49,532 bases of DNA, taken from positions 1 through 49,532 of the forward strand of contig JANQRP010000022.1 of NCBI GenBank assembly GCA_028284495.1, written 5' to 3'. The notes under the pieces were generated by a model. That model was given only the letters and a program-made list of their open reading frames with translations, ran no database searches and had not been told where the DNA came from. Positions 24,349-34,333 of this stretch are shown piece after piece. Position 1 is the first letter of the stretch. The number at the start of each line of letters is the position of its first letter. The translations under genes and the position numbers were made by a program. The DNA is from Longimicrobiales bacterium. GTDB lineage: Bacteria > Gemmatimonadota > Gemmatimonadetes > Longimicrobiales > Gaopeijiaceae.

Positions 24349-26367
24349 TCAGTCGTCCGGTTCCCCTCGCACCGCGCGGACACCGCCCTCGAAGCGCGTG
24401 ATTCCCCGTCGGTCGAGGTGCTCGAGGATGGGAAGCAGGTACCGACGGCTCACCGGGATCACCTCCCGGAAGTCGGTCGGCCCCAGGTCCGCACGTCCTC
24501 CGAAGGCCTCGGACACGCGCGAGATGGCTGCGTCCAGCGTGGCTCGATCGATGCGCGTGCGGTCGTCGAGTCGGACGAGGCGTCCGTCCCGTTCGAGCGT
24601 GTCCAGGATGGTGTGGAAGGCCGGGTCGTCCGCCAGCTCCGGCGGAACATCGGTGGTCTCGGGCGCCTCCAGGCCCACCCCTTCGTAGAACGTCGCGACG
24701 CGCTCCATCAGCGCGCGCTGGTCGTCCGAGAGCGACGGCGCGAACTCGCGAAGGCGCACGAACCCGGCGTCCACGACCAGTTCCTTCCCGTTGGCCGCGG
24801 CGAGTGCGGCATCCGCAAACCCCTCGTGGGAGCCCCCGGGCGCCAGCGAGCGCGCGTGGGCGACATCGATGCCGGCTCGGAACGGCTCCGCCTCGTGGAG
24901 CGCCGCCGTGGCATCGAGGACTCGGCGGGTGAACACGCGCACCACCTCGCGGCCGAAGATCGTCCCGTCGCCGGCGCGGACGGCGCCTTCGCCGAGCTCG
25001 GTGGCCAGCACCTCCGCGGCCTCGCGCGGCGGGAGGCCGGTCCGGACCGGGATCAGGTCGGTGTGGATGCCACGCGCTCCGTGCGCGCGAAGCGCGGAGC
25101 GCAGGCGGGCTCCGGAATCGCCGGCGATCCGATCCGCCAGATCGCGGGCCAGATCCGCGTCCGGAGGTCCCCGCCGGCGTGGCGCGTGCGTCTCCGCCAC
25201 CACACCGCCACCGATCGTCGTGACCGGCGACCACGCGCGGATCACCAGTCGCATGCCCACCCGCGCCACCACGGGCGACTCCAGGCGCAACTGGACCCAG
25301 CCGTCCTCGCCGGGGCCGAGCGCGCGGTCCCCGCCCGGCCCGGTCTCGCTCCCGTCGGGCGCGCCCTCGAGCACCGAACAGCGCGCCATCACCTCCGCGG
25401 TGCCGAGGTGGACCCGGACGCGCTGGCCGTCCTCGAGCGACCACTCCGTCCCGCGGATCATGCGGAGGCGGGCGGTGAGCATCCGGCTCGCCTCCCACCG
25501 GGGCTCGGCCACCACCGCCTGACCCCGGGCGAGTGCCTCCACCTCCACACCCGCACCGGACAGCGCGACGGCGACCCGGGCACCCGCCTCCGCCGTCGGG
25601 GCCTCCTGCCCGTGCGACTGGAGCCCGCGGACGCGCGCCTCGAGCGATCCGGGTCGGATCCGGACGGTGTCCCCCACCCCGATGCGTCCACTGACCAGCG
25701 TGCCCGTCACGACCGTGCCCGTGCCCCGGATCGTGAAGACGCGATCCAGGGGAAGAAGCAGGACGTCGTCGGCGTCCCGTCCGACGTCCCCGGCCGCGAC
25801 GAGAAGTACGCGGCGCAGGTCGTCGAGTCCGGTACCGGCGGTCGCCGAGGTGCGCACGATCGGGGCGCCCGCGAACCGCGTCGCGGCCACCGCGTCCCGG
25901 ACCTCCTCCTCGACGAGGTCGGCCCAGTCGGGGTCCGCGACGTCGCACTTGCTCAGCACGACCACCAGGCGGCGGACGTCGAGAAGCTCGAGGATCGCGA
26001 GGTGCTCACGGGTCTGGGGCATGACGCCGTCGTCGGCGGCCACCACCAGCATCGCCACGTCCATCCCGGTGGCGCCGGCGAGCATGTTGCGGACGAACCC
26101 TTCGTGACCCGGTACGTCCACGATCCCGAACCGGACGGCCGCACGGGCCCCGTCGGTGGCGTCCGAGGCGGCGGGGCCGACATCCTCGAACCCCAGCTCC
26201 TCGAACCCCAGCTCGGCGAACCCCAGGTCGATGGTGATGCCCCGCTCCTTCTCCTCGGCGAGCCGGTCGGTGTCCACCCCGGTGAGCGCGCGCACGAGCG
26301 CCGTCTTTCCGTGGTCGATGTGACCCGCCGTCCCCAGGATCAGGCGCCGCGCCGTGGGCCCGCTCAC
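24349..26367 (-). CDS. selB: Selenocysteine-specific elongation factor SelB
   Basis: 672 residues from the GTG overlapping the recO stop. The GTPase domain has [13 protein letters not shown] (P-loop), [12 protein letters not shown] and VLSKCD. EF-Tu-like domains follow ([17 protein letters not shown]), then winged-helix repeats near the C-terminus that bind the SECIS hairpin ([34 protein letters not shown]). It delivers Sec-tRNA to UGA codons, so the organism should make selenoproteins; selA, selC and selD are not in this window. An unusual repeat expansion lies between the effector loop [15 protein letters not shown] and the DVPGHE motif. Confidence 0.93.
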   Translation of the reverse strand: MSGPTARRLILGTAGHIDHGKTALVRALTGVDTDRLAEEKERGITIDLGFAELGFEELGFEDVGPAASDATDGARAAVRFGIVDVPGHEGFVRNMLAGATGMDVAMLVVAADDGVMPQTREHLAILELLDVRRLVVVLSKCDVADPDWADLVEEEVRDAVAATRFAGAPIVRTSATAGTGLDDLRRVLLVAAGDVGRDADDVLLLPLDRVFTIRGTGTVVTGTLVSGRIGVGDTVRIRPGSLEARVRGLQSHGQEAPTAEAGARVAVALSGAGVEVEALARGQAVVAEPRWEASRMLTARLRMIRGTEWSLEDGQRVRVHLGTAEVMARCSVLEGAPDGSETGPGGDRALGPGEDGWVQLRLESPVVARVGMRLVIRAWSPVTTIGGGVVAETHAPRRRGPPDADLARDLADRIAGDSGARLRSALRAHGARGIHTDLIPVRTGLPPREAAEVLATELGEGAVRAGDGTIFGREVVRVFTRRVLDATAALHEAEPFRAGIDVAHARSLAPGGSHEGFADAALAAANGKELVVDAGFVRLREFAPSLSDDQRALMERVATFYEGVGLEAPETTDVPPELADDPAFHTILDTLERDGRLVRLDDRTRIDRATLDAAISRVSEAFGGRADLGPTDFREVIPVSRRYLLPILEHLDRRGITRFEGGVRAVRGEPDD
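26183..26227. repeat. Three 15-bp tandem units inside selB
   Basis: Two identical units TCCTCGAACCCCAGC and a third with three changes, coding for repeated Glu-Leu-Gly-Phe-Glu just after switch I of SelB. Most SelB proteins have only the first LGFA-type segment here. Confidence 0.8.
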
Positions 26368-27137
26368 GCCCGACCCCCATCGGCCGGAAGGAGCGCCGCG
26401 AAGACCCGGAAGGCCTCGAGCGGCCGGCCACCCACGACGTGCACCGTGGTGAAATCGCTGAAGAGGCGGAGGTGCGCGCGCGCGTGCCCGAAGTCTCCGG
26501 GCACCCGACCTCGGAGGAGGTCCGCGAGCTGCCGTCGGGCGCCCGGGCCGACCCGTGGCCCGGCGAAGCGCTCGCCGCACTCGGGGCGGAGGCAGCGCAC
26601 GCCGCCGGCCTCGAAGTCCATGCGTGCCATCTCGTCGTGCTGGAGGGCGCGGCCGCACGTCACGCAGTGGGTGAGCTGGGGCAGGAAGCCGAGCTGGCCC
26701 ACGAGCTGCCACCCGCACGCAAGGAGTTCACCCGGCACGTTCCCGGCCGCCTCGGACAACCGGTCGAGCGCCGCGGAGAGCCCCGCGAACACCACGTGGG
26801 CCGCCTCCTCGCCGTGATGGCGGAGGACGATCTCGCCGAGCACCCCCGCGGCCGCGAAGGCCGCCGGGTTCCGGCCGAGCCCGGGCCGACCCCGCGCGAG
26901 CGACACGTCGCGCAGCGTCTGCAGGTCACGGCCCGGCCTGAGGTGCACCTCGAGATCGACCTCGTCGAAGAGGCCGGCGCTGGCGCCCCCCTTCGCGCTG
27001 CGGCTGCGGATCCCCCGCGCCATCACCGACACCACACCGTGGTCCTCCGTGAAGTAGCGGTGGATCCGGCTCGTCTCGGAGTAGTCGTGCGTCCGGAGAA
27101 GGACCGCGCGCGTCCGGACGGGACCGGACGTGCTCAC
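26364..27137 (-). CDS. recO: DNA repair protein RecO
   Basis: 257 residues from a GTG overlapping the upstream gene's stop. N-terminal OB-fold (VRTRAVLLRTHDYSETSRIH, then GVVSVMARGIRS) and a C-terminal helical zinc-binding part with C-V-T-C and C-L-R-P-E-C, which is standard RecO. It loads RecA with RecR during gap repair. Overlaps selB by 4 bp, an incidental operon partner. Confidence 0.9.
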   Translation of the reverse strand: MSTSGPVRTRAVLLRTHDYSETSRIHRYFTEDHGVVSVMARGIRSRSAKGGASAGLFDEVDLEVHLRPGRDLQTLRDVSLARGRPGLGRNPAAFAAAGVLGEIVLRHHGEEAAHVVFAGLSAALDRLSEAAGNVPGELLACGWQLVGQLGFLPQLTHCVTCGRALQHDEMARMDFEAGGVRCLRPECGERFAGPRVGPGARRQLADLLRGRVPGDFGHARAHLRLFSDFTTVHVVGGRPLEAFRVFAALLPADGGRA

Positions 27138-28387
27138 CCGTCCCGGAGTCGCGACATCAGGGCGTCGCGCTCGGCGCGGAGGCTGGCCGCTTCGCCCGGG
27201 TCGTTGGTCTTCTCGAGACGCTCGTCGATGCGGGCGATCGAGAGCACGAGGCGCTCCCGTGCCTCCGGGCCGAGAGCCGCGCGCGAGCGCTCCGCGGGCC
27301 CTTCCGGCGCCGGAGAGGCGGGCCCGGAGCCCGAGGCGGCAGACCGGCCGCCCGATGCCGCGGTCCCCGACGCGGACGCCGCCACACCCGCGGCGGGCGC
27401 GCGCCGAACGGCCCAGACGCCGACGGCGGTGAGCCCGAGGCCGATCAGCACGATCAGGACCTCGAGCGGAATGGCGGGTGATCCGCCCTCGTCCGTGGCC
27501 CGGAGGGTGACGGCGGAATCGGTGAGCATGGCCGCCGCGTACCGCCGATAGATCACACCCGGCTCCAGCTCGACCGGCTCGACCGCCACCAGGCCCGCCA
27601 CCTCGATCGTCGGCGTCGGCTCGCGGACGAGCAGCTCCAGCTCGCCGGTCGTACCGGGCAGCGGAACCTCGAGCGAAAGGGAATCGAGGAAGTACCGGAG
27701 CACGAGTTGCCGCGGCCCCGGGGTGAGCGGCATCGAGACCGACACCGTGTCCCCCGCGAACACCGTCGACACCGGGGCGATGTCTCCGCCGCCCACCTGC
27801 ACCTCCCCGACGCCCGACGGGAGCAGGTAACGCCACGTGGGTGACGTCGAATCCGCCGGCACGAGGGTGCGGTCTCCGGTGACCTCGAGCTCGACGAGGT
27901 CGGTCACGCTCCAGCCGGCCTGCATGGGCTCGACCAGCAGGTAGCGCACGGACACGGGGATGGCCGCCCCGCCTGGAGGCGCCGTGAGCGTGTCGAAGAC
28001 CTCGATGCGGTAGAGCGAATCGAGTTCGGCCGCCGTGGCGACCGGCGGGCCGAAGTAGAGGACCCCCTGATGGTCCACCGACGCGAAGTAGATCTCGCCG
28101 CGGCCGCCGGGGTCCGGAACGCTGGGAAGTCCGAACCGAAACGTGCCGTCGGTGGCGGCCACGAGGGTGTCGAGCGCACCTGCCTCCGCCGCATCCACGC
28201 GGTGCAGTACCACGGGGACGTCCCCGAGGGGCTCGCCCGCCCGCTGCACGAGGCCGGACAGGACCGGTGAGGCCTCGACCTGGGCGCCGAGCTCCGCCGT
28301 CGAAGCCAGGAGCGCCGTCGATGCCGCCGCCACCGCGACCACGGTGCGAACGATCACGGCCCGACGGATCACGGACTGACCGATCAC
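27134..28387 (-). CDS. Exported membrane-anchored protein of unknown function
   Basis: 417 residues. A signal peptide or anchor is at about 9-35 (VVAVAAASTALLASTAELGA), then a carboxypeptidase-regulatory-like beta domain (VLSGLVQRAGEPLGDVPVVL), several further beta-rich segments, one membrane helix at about 308-330 (IPLEVLIVLIGLGLTAVGVW) and a cytoplasmic Ala/Gly/Ser-rich then charged helical tail (RLVLSIARIDERLEKTNDPG). This is the layout of membrane proteins sometimes placed next to cytochrome biogenesis or recO genes, but I know no function. Start codon GTG overlaps the bfn stop. Confidence 0.75.
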   Translation of the reverse strand: MIGQSVIRRAVIVRTVVAVAAASTALLASTAELGAQVEASPVLSGLVQRAGEPLGDVPVVLHRVDAAEAGALDTLVAATDGTFRFGLPSVPDPGGRGEIYFASVDHQGVLYFGPPVATAAELDSLYRIEVFDTLTAPPGGAAIPVSVRYLLVEPMQAGWSVTDLVELEVTGDRTLVPADSTSPTWRYLLPSGVGEVQVGGGDIAPVSTVFAGDTVSVSMPLTPGPRQLVLRYFLDSLSLEVPLPGTTGELELLVREPTPTIEVAGLVAVEPVELEPGVIYRRYAAAMLTDSAVTLRATDEGGSPAIPLEVLIVLIGLGLTAVGVWAVRRAPAAGVAASASGTAASGGRSAASGSGPASPAPEGPAERSRAALGPEARERLVLSIARIDERLEKTNDPGEAASLRAERDALMSRLRDG

Positions 28388-28394
28388 GGACTGA
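28367..28394. repeat. Tandem GATCACGGACTGA repeats at the bfn/unknown-gene junction
   Basis: GATCACGGACTGA occurs at 28367-28379 and 28382-28394, spaced 15 bp, covering the bfn stop and the GTG start of the next gene. The GATCACG core also occurs nearby at about 28352 and in the repeat upstream of bfn. Confidence 0.7.
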
Positions 28395-28968
28395 ACCGCC
28401 CGAAGTCCTCGGGGTCCAGCCCGCGCAGATACGACTCGAGATCGTCCGGCGTCATCCCCTCGCCGACCTCCTGCTCGACATCCGAGGGGCTCGGGCCGAT
28501 CGCCCCGCCCGTGAAGCCCGCCGTCGGCCCACCCGCCGCCCCCTCCGTCGACGCCGACGCGCCACCCTCGACCTCGAGCTCGACCAGGTCGAGGAGGCCG
28601 TCGTCCGCGAGGATCCGGGCATCGGCCCGAAGCGCGACCGCGATGGAGTCCGACGGGCGGGCGTCCACGTGCACCTCGCCGCCCGGCGTCCGGATCACCA
28701 GATCCGCGAAGTAGGTGTTGTTCTCGATGCGACGGATCTCGATCCGGTCCAGCGTGCCGCCGACGCCGCTCACGACCGACACGAGCAGATCGTGGGTGAG
28801 CGGACGTCCGAAGGTCATCCCGGCCATCTGGATCGCGATCGCCCGAGCCTCGGTCGCGCCGATCCAGATCGGAAGCAGCCGCTCGCCCACCGCTTCGCGC
28901 AGGACGACCACGGGGCTGTTCGTGGACCGATCGAGTCCGAGGCTCTGGACCTTCACTTCGACGAGCAC
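28384..28968 (-). CDS. Bifunctional nuclease family protein (DUF151)
   Basis: 194 residues. The BFN domain fills about residues 1-140: VEVKVQSLGLDRSTNSPVVV, LPIWIGATEARAIAIQMAG, RPLTHDLLVSVV and VDARPSDSIAVALRADARIL. Family members have reported DNase/RNase activity, and their bacterial role is poorly defined. A variable acidic tail (DVEQEVGEGMTPDDLESYLR) follows. GTG start with GGGAG upstream. A pair of 18-bp direct repeats lies 26 bp upstream. Confidence 0.88.
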   Translation of the reverse strand: MLVEVKVQSLGLDRSTNSPVVVLREAVGERLLPIWIGATEARAIAIQMAGMTFGRPLTHDLLVSVVSGVGGTLDRIEIRRIENNTYFADLVIRTPGGEVHVDARPSDSIAVALRADARILADDGLLDLVELEVEGGASASTEGAAGGPTAGFTGGAIGPSPSDVEQEVGEGMTPDDLESYLRGLDPEDFGRFSP

Positions 28969-28994
28969 GCCTGCTCCCTTCGCGGATTCACCAA

Positions 28995-29030
28995 TGACGG
29001 ATCACGAACGACTGACGGATCACGAACGAC
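28995..29030. repeat. Two perfect 18-bp tandem repeats upstream of bfn
   Basis: TGACGGATCACGAACGAC at 28995-29012 and again at 29013-29030, in the 89-bp metK-bfn gap. It shares the GATCACG core with the repeats at the end of bfn. It may be an operator, a strand-slippage product or a small dispersed repeat. Confidence 0.75.
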
Positions 29031-29057
29031 GACTCACGGCCCTTGGGGCCCCGGGGG

Positions 29058-30230
29058 TCACGACACGGCGGACTTCAGCGCCTCCACCCGATCCGTACGC
29101 TCCCAAGGGAAGGTCGTGACCTGCCGGCCGAACCGCTCGACCGTCTCGGACGGCCGCCCGAAGTGTCCATACGCCGCGGTCGGCCCGAAGATCGGGTCGC
29201 GCAGGGACAGCGCCTCGATGATCGCGAGCGGCCCGAAGTCGAAGGTCGCGCGCACGGCGTCCGCGACCGCCGCCTCCGACACCGTGCCGGTGCCGAACGT
29301 CTCGACCCGGACCGAGACGGGCTCGGCCACGCCGATCGCATAGGCCAGCTGGATCTCGCAGCGACGGGCGAGACCGGCGGCCACCACGTTCTTGGCGGCC
29401 CAGCGGGCCGCGTAGGCGGCCGACCGATCGACCTTCGTGGCGTCCTTGCCCGAGAAGGCACCGCCCCCGTGGCGCCCCATGCCGCCGTAGGTGTCGACGA
29501 TGATTTTCCGGCCCGTGAGGCCGGCGTCCCCGTGCGGACCCCCGATGACGAACTTGCCCGTGGGGTTCACGTGGAAGGTGCAGTCGGACGCGTCGAAGAG
29601 GTCGCCGGGCAGCACGGGGGCGACCGCGCGCTCGATCACCGCCTCCCGGATTTCGTCCTGGGTCACGTCCGGCGCGTGCTGGGTGCTGACCACGACGGTG
29701 TCCACCCGCACCGGTCGATCCTCGTCGTACTCGAGCGTCACCTGCGCCTTGGAGTCCGGCCGCAGCCAGGCCAGCGACCCGTCATGGCGGAGCTGCGCGA
29801 GCCGCTGGAGAATCGCGTGGGAAAAGACGGTCGTCGCCGGCATGAGCTCGGGCGTCTCGTCGGTGGCGTACCCGAACATCATCCCCTGATCCCCCGCCCC
29901 GCCGGTGTTCACGCCCTGCGCGATGTCGGGCGACTGCTTGTCGATGGTCGAGAGCACCGCACAGGTCGTCGCGTCGATCCCGAAGTCGGCGTTCACGTAT
30001 CCGATGCGACGGAGCGTTTCACGGGCGATGTCCGGGATCTCGACGTACGTGTTGGTCGTGATCTCTCCCGCTACCAGCACCAACCCCGTGGTCACGAGCG
30101 TCTCGCAGGCGACCCGGGAGGCCGGGTCGTCGGCGAGCATGTGGTCGAGCACGGCGTCCGAGATCTGGTCGGCGACCTTGTCGGGGTGGCCCTCGGAGAC
30201 GGACTCGGACGTGAAGAGGTGGCGTGCCAT
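29058..30230 (-). CDS. metK: S-adenosylmethionine synthase
   Basis: 390 residues, makes AdoMet from ATP and methionine. The start [20 protein letters not shown], the ATP motif [12 protein letters not shown], the P-loop-like [20 protein letters not shown] and [14 protein letters not shown] segments are all present. Full family length. I looked for a SAM-type riboswitch in the 145 bp upstream and could not recognise one. Confidence 0.97.
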   Translation of the reverse strand: MARHLFTSESVSEGHPDKVADQISDAVLDHMLADDPASRVACETLVTTGLVLVAGEITTNTYVEIPDIARETLRRIGYVNADFGIDATTCAVLSTIDKQSPDIAQGVNTGGAGDQGMMFGYATDETPELMPATTVFSHAILQRLAQLRHDGSLAWLRPDSKAQVTLEYDEDRPVRVDTVVVSTQHAPDVTQDEIREAVIERAVAPVLPGDLFDASDCTFHVNPTGKFVIGGPHGDAGLTGRKIIVDTYGGMGRHGGGAFSGKDATKVDRSAAYAARWAAKNVVAAGLARRCEIQLAYAIGVAEPVSVRVETFGTGTVSEAAVADAVRATFDFGPLAIIEALSLRDPIFGPTAAYGHFGRPSETVERFGRQVTTFPWERTDRVEALKSAVS

Positions 30231-30375
30231 GGCGGTGGAGACGAGCCTGAGAGTGGGGGGTGCGGGACCCGGAAGCTAGACGAGCCGGACAGGGGCGACA
30301 ACCGGCCAGCAGCGGGATCGCGGGAGGCTCGTGGGCCACCCGCCGGGGCGCCCGGCGAGCCGATGGGTGCAGGCG

Positions 30376-32157
30376 TCAGCGCGGCGGCAGGGCGAGCTCC
30401 CAGCGGCCCCGGAACGGCGCCAGATCCACCGCGTCGCCGATGCCGTCGGCGAGGCACTCCATCACGTCGCGGGCGCTGGAGGCGGCGAGCGCCGCGCGCG
30501 CGGCCGTGCGGGCCGAGGTGGCCTCGAGTTCGCGGAGCACGCTCTTCAGCTCCGGCACCGTGTGCCAGGCCACGGAGAGCGTGTCGATGTCGAGCCCCAT
30601 GAGCAGGAACGCCCCGAGTACCGTGGCCGCCATCTCGCCGCACACGCTGAGCTCGATGCCCGCGGCCCGCGCGACGCGTGACACCGAGTGGAGCTGGCGC
30701 ACCACGCTCGGATGGAACGGGTTGTAGCGGGGCGCGAGGTGCGCATTCGTGCGATCCACCGCGAGCGTGTACTGCACGAGGTCGTTCGTGCCGATCGAGA
30801 AGAAGTCGGCGTGGCGCGCGAGCTCGGCCGCGTCCAGCGCGGCCGCCGGCGTCTCGATCATCACGCCGACCTTGTAGCCCCGGCTGAACGGGATGCCGTC
30901 CCGTCGAAGCCGGTCCTCCTCCTCCTCGAGGAGCGCGCGGACACGCTGGACCTCGTCGACGTCGTTCACGAGCGGAATCATGATCCGCACGTCGCCGTGG
31001 ACCGTGGCGCGGAGGAGCGCACGCATCTGGGCCCGGAAGAGTTCGGGCTTGTCGAGGAGTACGCGGACCGCCCGCCATCCCAGGAAGGGATTCTCCTCGG
31101 CCGGCATGTTCAGGAACATCGGGAACTTGTCGCCGCCGAGGTCGAACAGGCGCACGTACACGGCCTGGCCGTCGAACGCCTCCGCGACGCGTCGGTACGC
31201 CTGGAACTGCTCCTCTTCGTCGGGCATGGCGCTGCGCCCCAGCACGAGGAACTCGGTACGGAACAGGCCGATGCCGTCCGCGCCCGCGGCCTTCGCGTTC
31301 TCGACCTCGACCGGCAGGTCCAGGTTGCCGCGGATGGACATCGGTTGCCCGTCGCGGGTGACGGCGTCCTGACGCGCCTCGGACTCGATCGCCTCTTCCC
31401 AGGTGCGCAGCCGTGCACGCCGCTCGAGGAACGTCGTGCGATCCTGCTCCTCCGGCTCGATGATCACGCGGCCGATGCGGCCGTCAAGAATGATCTCGTC
31501 GCCGTCGGACGCGTGGCGGGTGACCTCGCCGAGGCCGACGACGGTCGGAATCATCTGCGACCGTGCCAGGATCACCCAGTGCGAGCCGCGCGTGCCGTGA
31601 TCCGTCGCGATCCCCACCACGTGCGGCGATTCGATCTGCACGACCATCGACGGGGTGAGGTTCGACGCGACGATCACCACGTCCTCCGCGATCGAATCCA
31701 GATCCCACGGATCCGCGAGCTCGAGCAGTGCCGCGAGGACGCGCGTCTGCAGGTCCTCGAGATCGTTCAGCCGATCGAGAACCATCGGATTCGAGGTCCG
31801 GCTCCAGCGCGCTTTCAGCTCGAGCATCCGGAACTCGAACGCCCTCGCGGCCGACAGGCGGTTCTCGCGCACGTAGCGCTCGGTGCCCTCGACCACCTCC
31901 GAATCCTCGAGCATGAGCATCTGCGGATCGAAGATGCGCGCCTCCACCTCGCCGAGCCGCTCGGCGGTGCGGGCACGAAGCTCCTCGAGTCGCTGCCGGG
32001 CGGCCGAGCGGGCCTCGGCGAAGCGGATCAGCTCGTCGTCGATCTCGCTCGGATCCAGCACCCGGTGGGGCACCGTGGGGATCTCCCAGTCGACCCGGTG
32101 CACCCGAGCAGAGACGATCCCCCGGGCCGCCGGAAACCCGTCGAGCACCGTGGACAC
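30376..32157 (-). CDS. ptsI: PTS Enzyme I (phosphoenolpyruvate-protein phosphotransferase)
   Basis: 593 residues. It takes phosphate from PEP and passes it to HPr. The active-site histidine is H193 in GTRGSHWVILARS, an altered form of the usual GGRTSHTAIMAR. The PEP-binding TIM barrel shows GIGLFRTEFLVLGR, RLFDLGGDKFPMF, VGVMIETPAA and FFSIGTNDLVQYTLAVDRTN, with the catalytic Cys in LSVCGEMAA. The GTG start has GAGGAGG upstream, inside the end of the HPr gene, one base after its stop. Confidence 0.95.
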   Translation of the reverse strand: MSTVLDGFPAARGIVSARVHRVDWEIPTVPHRVLDPSEIDDELIRFAEARSAARQRLEELRARTAERLGEVEARIFDPQMLMLEDSEVVEGTERYVRENRLSAARAFEFRMLELKARWSRTSNPMVLDRLNDLEDLQTRVLAALLELADPWDLDSIAEDVVIVASNLTPSMVVQIESPHVVGIATDHGTRGSHWVILARSQMIPTVVGLGEVTRHASDGDEIILDGRIGRVIIEPEEQDRTTFLERRARLRTWEEAIESEARQDAVTRDGQPMSIRGNLDLPVEVENAKAAGADGIGLFRTEFLVLGRSAMPDEEEQFQAYRRVAEAFDGQAVYVRLFDLGGDKFPMFLNMPAEENPFLGWRAVRVLLDKPELFRAQMRALLRATVHGDVRIMIPLVNDVDEVQRVRALLEEEEDRLRRDGIPFSRGYKVGVMIETPAAALDAAELARHADFFSIGTNDLVQYTLAVDRTNAHLAPRYNPFHPSVVRQLHSVSRVARAAGIELSVCGEMAATVLGAFLLMGLDIDTLSVAWHTVPELKSVLRELEATSARTAARAALAASSARDVMECLADGIGDAVDLAPFRGRWELALPPR

Positions 32158-32158
32158 G

Positions 32159-32425
32159 TCAGTCCTCCTCGAATCCGCGCGCGACCAGATCCGCGAGCGC
32201 CTCGAGCGCGTCGGCGGCGTCGGCGCCGTCCGCCTCGATGCGCAGGCTGCTCCCGCACTCGGCGGCCAGCATGATCACCCCCATGATGCTCTTCGCGTTG
32301 ACGCGGACGCCGTCCTTCTCGACCCAGACGTCGGAGGCGTACCGACCCGCGAGCTTCACGAACTCGGAGGCAGGGCGCGCATGCATCCCGGCGCGATTCA
32401 CGATCTCGACGATCTTCTCGGGCAT
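32159..32425 (-). CDS. ptsH: HPr phosphocarrier protein
   Basis: 88 residues. Both regulatory and catalytic sites are intact: His15 in NRAGMHARPASEF (phosphorylated by Enzyme I) and Ser46 in VNAKSIMGVIML (target of HPr kinase, which is encoded upstream in the same cluster). This HPr can therefore take part in Ser-P control. It lies between EIID and Enzyme I. Confidence 0.95.
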   Translation of the reverse strand: MPEKIVEIVNRAGMHARPASEFVKLAGRYASDVWVEKDGVRVNAKSIMGVIMLAAECGSSLRIEADGADAADALEALADLVARGFEED

Positions 32426-32436
32426 CGTGCGCGGGT

Positions 32437-33192
32437 TCAGAGTGGGAGGAGGCGTCCGGCGAGCGCGATCGCGCCCACGCCGAGTGTGACGATCCACGCG
32501 GTCGGACGCCATGCCCGGGGCCCGACCGCGTAGCCTGCCAGCAGTGCGACGATCCCCGCAAGCGCGGGAAGCGTCGACGACGACACGGCGGCCACGCTCG
32601 TGAGCAGCGTCCCCGACACCGCGCCGGCGAGCAGGCAGACCGCCGCCTCGATCCGCCGTGTCTCGCGCGTGAGTCGGAGCTCTCGCAGGCGTCGCCCGAG
32701 TTCGGTGCCGGCCGACCAGCCGATCTCGAAGCCCCATGCCCGCAGGGCGATCTGCCCGAGGTTGTAGACCACGAGAAAGAGCGCGACCCCCGCCGCCGGA
32801 GCGACCGCCGCGGACACGAGGATCCCGAGGAGCGCGCACATCGGAAGCCACGCGGCCCACACCAGCCGATCGCCCATGGCGCCGAGCGGTCCCCGGAGCG
32901 CCGCACGGAGCCGCTCGATGGTGTCGCCGTCGGCGCCCTCCGCCTCCAGCCGGGCCAACGCCCCGATGGCGAAGGACGCCAGATACGGATGGGCGTTGAA
33001 GAGCGTCGCGTGCCGAGCCACCGCATCGTCGAAGGCACGGGCCTCGCCGTGGACGTGCCGGAGTACGGGAACCAGCGCGAAGGCCATGCCCGTGCCCATC
33101 ATCGTCCGGTAATTCCACGCCGCCTGCACCAGGAGCGACCGCGCGAGCACGGCCAGCCGCACCCCGACGGGCAACCGGGCCAGCGCGGTCAT
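32437..33192 (-). CDS. PTS mannose-type EIID
   Basis: 251 residues. AWNYRTMMGTGMAFALVPVL matches the family start (NyErmqnlGf..ai.P). HPYLASFAIGALARLEAEG and GPLGAMGDRLVWAAWLP follow, with C-terminal hydrophobic helices. With EIIC it forms the membrane permease of the mannose/sorbose family. Overlaps EIIC by 4 bp. Confidence 0.88.
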   Translation of the reverse strand: MTALARLPVGVRLAVLARSLLVQAAWNYRTMMGTGMAFALVPVLRHVHGEARAFDDAVARHATLFNAHPYLASFAIGALARLEAEGADGDTIERLRAALRGPLGAMGDRLVWAAWLPMCALLGILVSAAVAPAAGVALFLVVYNLGQIALRAWGFEIGWSAGTELGRRLRELRLTRETRRIEAAVCLLAGAVSGTLLTSVAAVSSSTLPALAGIVALLAGYAVGPRAWRPTAWIVTLGVGAIALAGRLLPL

Positions 33193-33854
33193 GCCGACCC
33201 TCCCAGCAGCAGTGCGCCGGCGGTGAGCCCGACTCCGAAGAGGACCGCCCGCCCGCGTGTGCCCGCGACACCCCGGAGCAGGACGCCGAGGGAGGTGAGC
33301 GCGCCGAGCGCCATGAGGGCGTACGTCTCGCCCCTACCGACCGGCCAGCCGGGCACCAGGGCCGGCCCGATCCATCGGGCGGCCAGGACGCCGACCAGCG
33401 TGAGGCCGGCACCCCGAACGAAGTCGAGGCCGAGCCCGGCCGCCTGGGCCCGCGCCACCTCGGACGCGTCGAGGTGGTGCTCCGGTGTGTCGGCGCGGCG
33501 CTCGTTCCAGTGCCGGAGTGCCGACTGGCTCATCGCGGCCAGCCAGCCCCAGCCGAGGCCGCCGGCTACGCCCACCGCGAGCGCGGACGGCGACGGCGCG
33601 ACCGCCGCGGCCGCGACCACCGCGACCACCGCCGCGGTGCCCCCCTCCGGATGTCGCCCGCCTCCGCTCGGAATCGCCACGAGCAGGTAGATCTCGAGGA
33701 GGATACCGACCTGCGCGCCCAGCATCGGGGCGCCGACCACCATTCCGACCGCCCAGCCGACGACGAGGGGGCGGGAAAGCATCGACTGCACCGCCGCGAC
33801 GCCGTCCACCGCGACCACGCCGCCGACGAGGGTGAGGAGGAGGACGTCCGTCAC
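33189..33854 (-). CDS. PTS mannose/sorbose-type EIIC
   Basis: 221 residues, almost entirely hydrophobic, with DGVAAVQSMLSRPLVVGWAV, GAQVGILLEIYLLVAIPSGG and HPEGGTAAVVAVV, typical of EIIC-Man. Shorter than classical members (about 260). Overlaps EIIB by 4 bp. Substrate cannot be inferred. Confidence 0.85.
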   Translation of the reverse strand: MTDVLLLTLVGGVVAVDGVAAVQSMLSRPLVVGWAVGMVVGAPMLGAQVGILLEIYLLVAIPSGGGRHPEGGTAAVVAVVAAAAVAPSPSALAVGVAGGLGWGWLAAMSQSALRHWNERRADTPEHHLDASEVARAQAAGLGLDFVRGAGLTLVGVLAARWIGPALVPGWPVGRGETYALMALGALTSLGVLLRGVAGTRGRAVLFGVGLTAGALLLGGSA

Positions 33855-34333
33855 GACGCGAGCATCTCGTCCACGCCGACCACCGGCGAATCCGGGAGAT
33901 CACGCCCCTCGACGTCCGCACCGGCGGCCACCAGGCTGCGCAGGTGGGACGCATCGTCCGGGCCGAGGTTGAGCCAGCCCCGCACCGGACGGCGCCCGGC
34001 CCCGGGGTGGAGCCCGCCCACGTTCACGGACCGCCCGTCGAGGAGTCCCCCCTCGGAGAGTCGGCTCATCGAGGCGAGGTCCCGCGTGAGCACCACGGTC
34101 GGAACGGCGTCGGCTTCGTAGTCGGCGAGCGACGCGCGCGCATCGTCGACGCCCAGAAACTCGACCTCTGCCTCGTCCTCGACGGCGAGCCGGTACAGGT
34201 CCTGCTCCCAGTCGCTTCCCGCGAGGGCGTCGTCCACCACCAGGTAGCGGCGGGGATGGAGCCGGCGCCCCCACCCAATCACCACCTGGCCGTGGATCAG
34301 CCGCTCGTCAACCCGAAAAAGACGAATCGACAT
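33851..34333 (-). CDS. PTS mannose/sorbose-type EIIB
   Basis: 160 residues, cytoplasmic. The phospho-histidine is His14 in FRVDERLIHGQVVIGWG, the family signature. VDDALAGSDWEQDLYRLA and SVNVGGLHPG follow. Overlaps the end of EIIA by 26 bp. Confidence 0.93.
   Translation of the reverse strand: MSIRLFRVDERLIHGQVVIGWGRRLHPRRYLVVDDALAGSDWEQDLYRLAVEDEAEVEFLGVDDARASLADYEADAVPTVVLTRDLASMSRLSEGGLLDGRSVNVGGLHPGAGRRPVRGWLNLGPDDASHLRSLVAAGADVEGRDLPDSPVVGVDEMLAS

Noticed and set aside
24286..26817. 843-residue open frame antisense to selB
   Set aside because: GC-rich shadow frame without domains, opposite a well-conserved gene.
30231..30375. SAM- or SAH-type riboswitch before metK
   Set aside because: The gap is GC-rich and could fold, but I recognise none of the conserved riboswitch cores.
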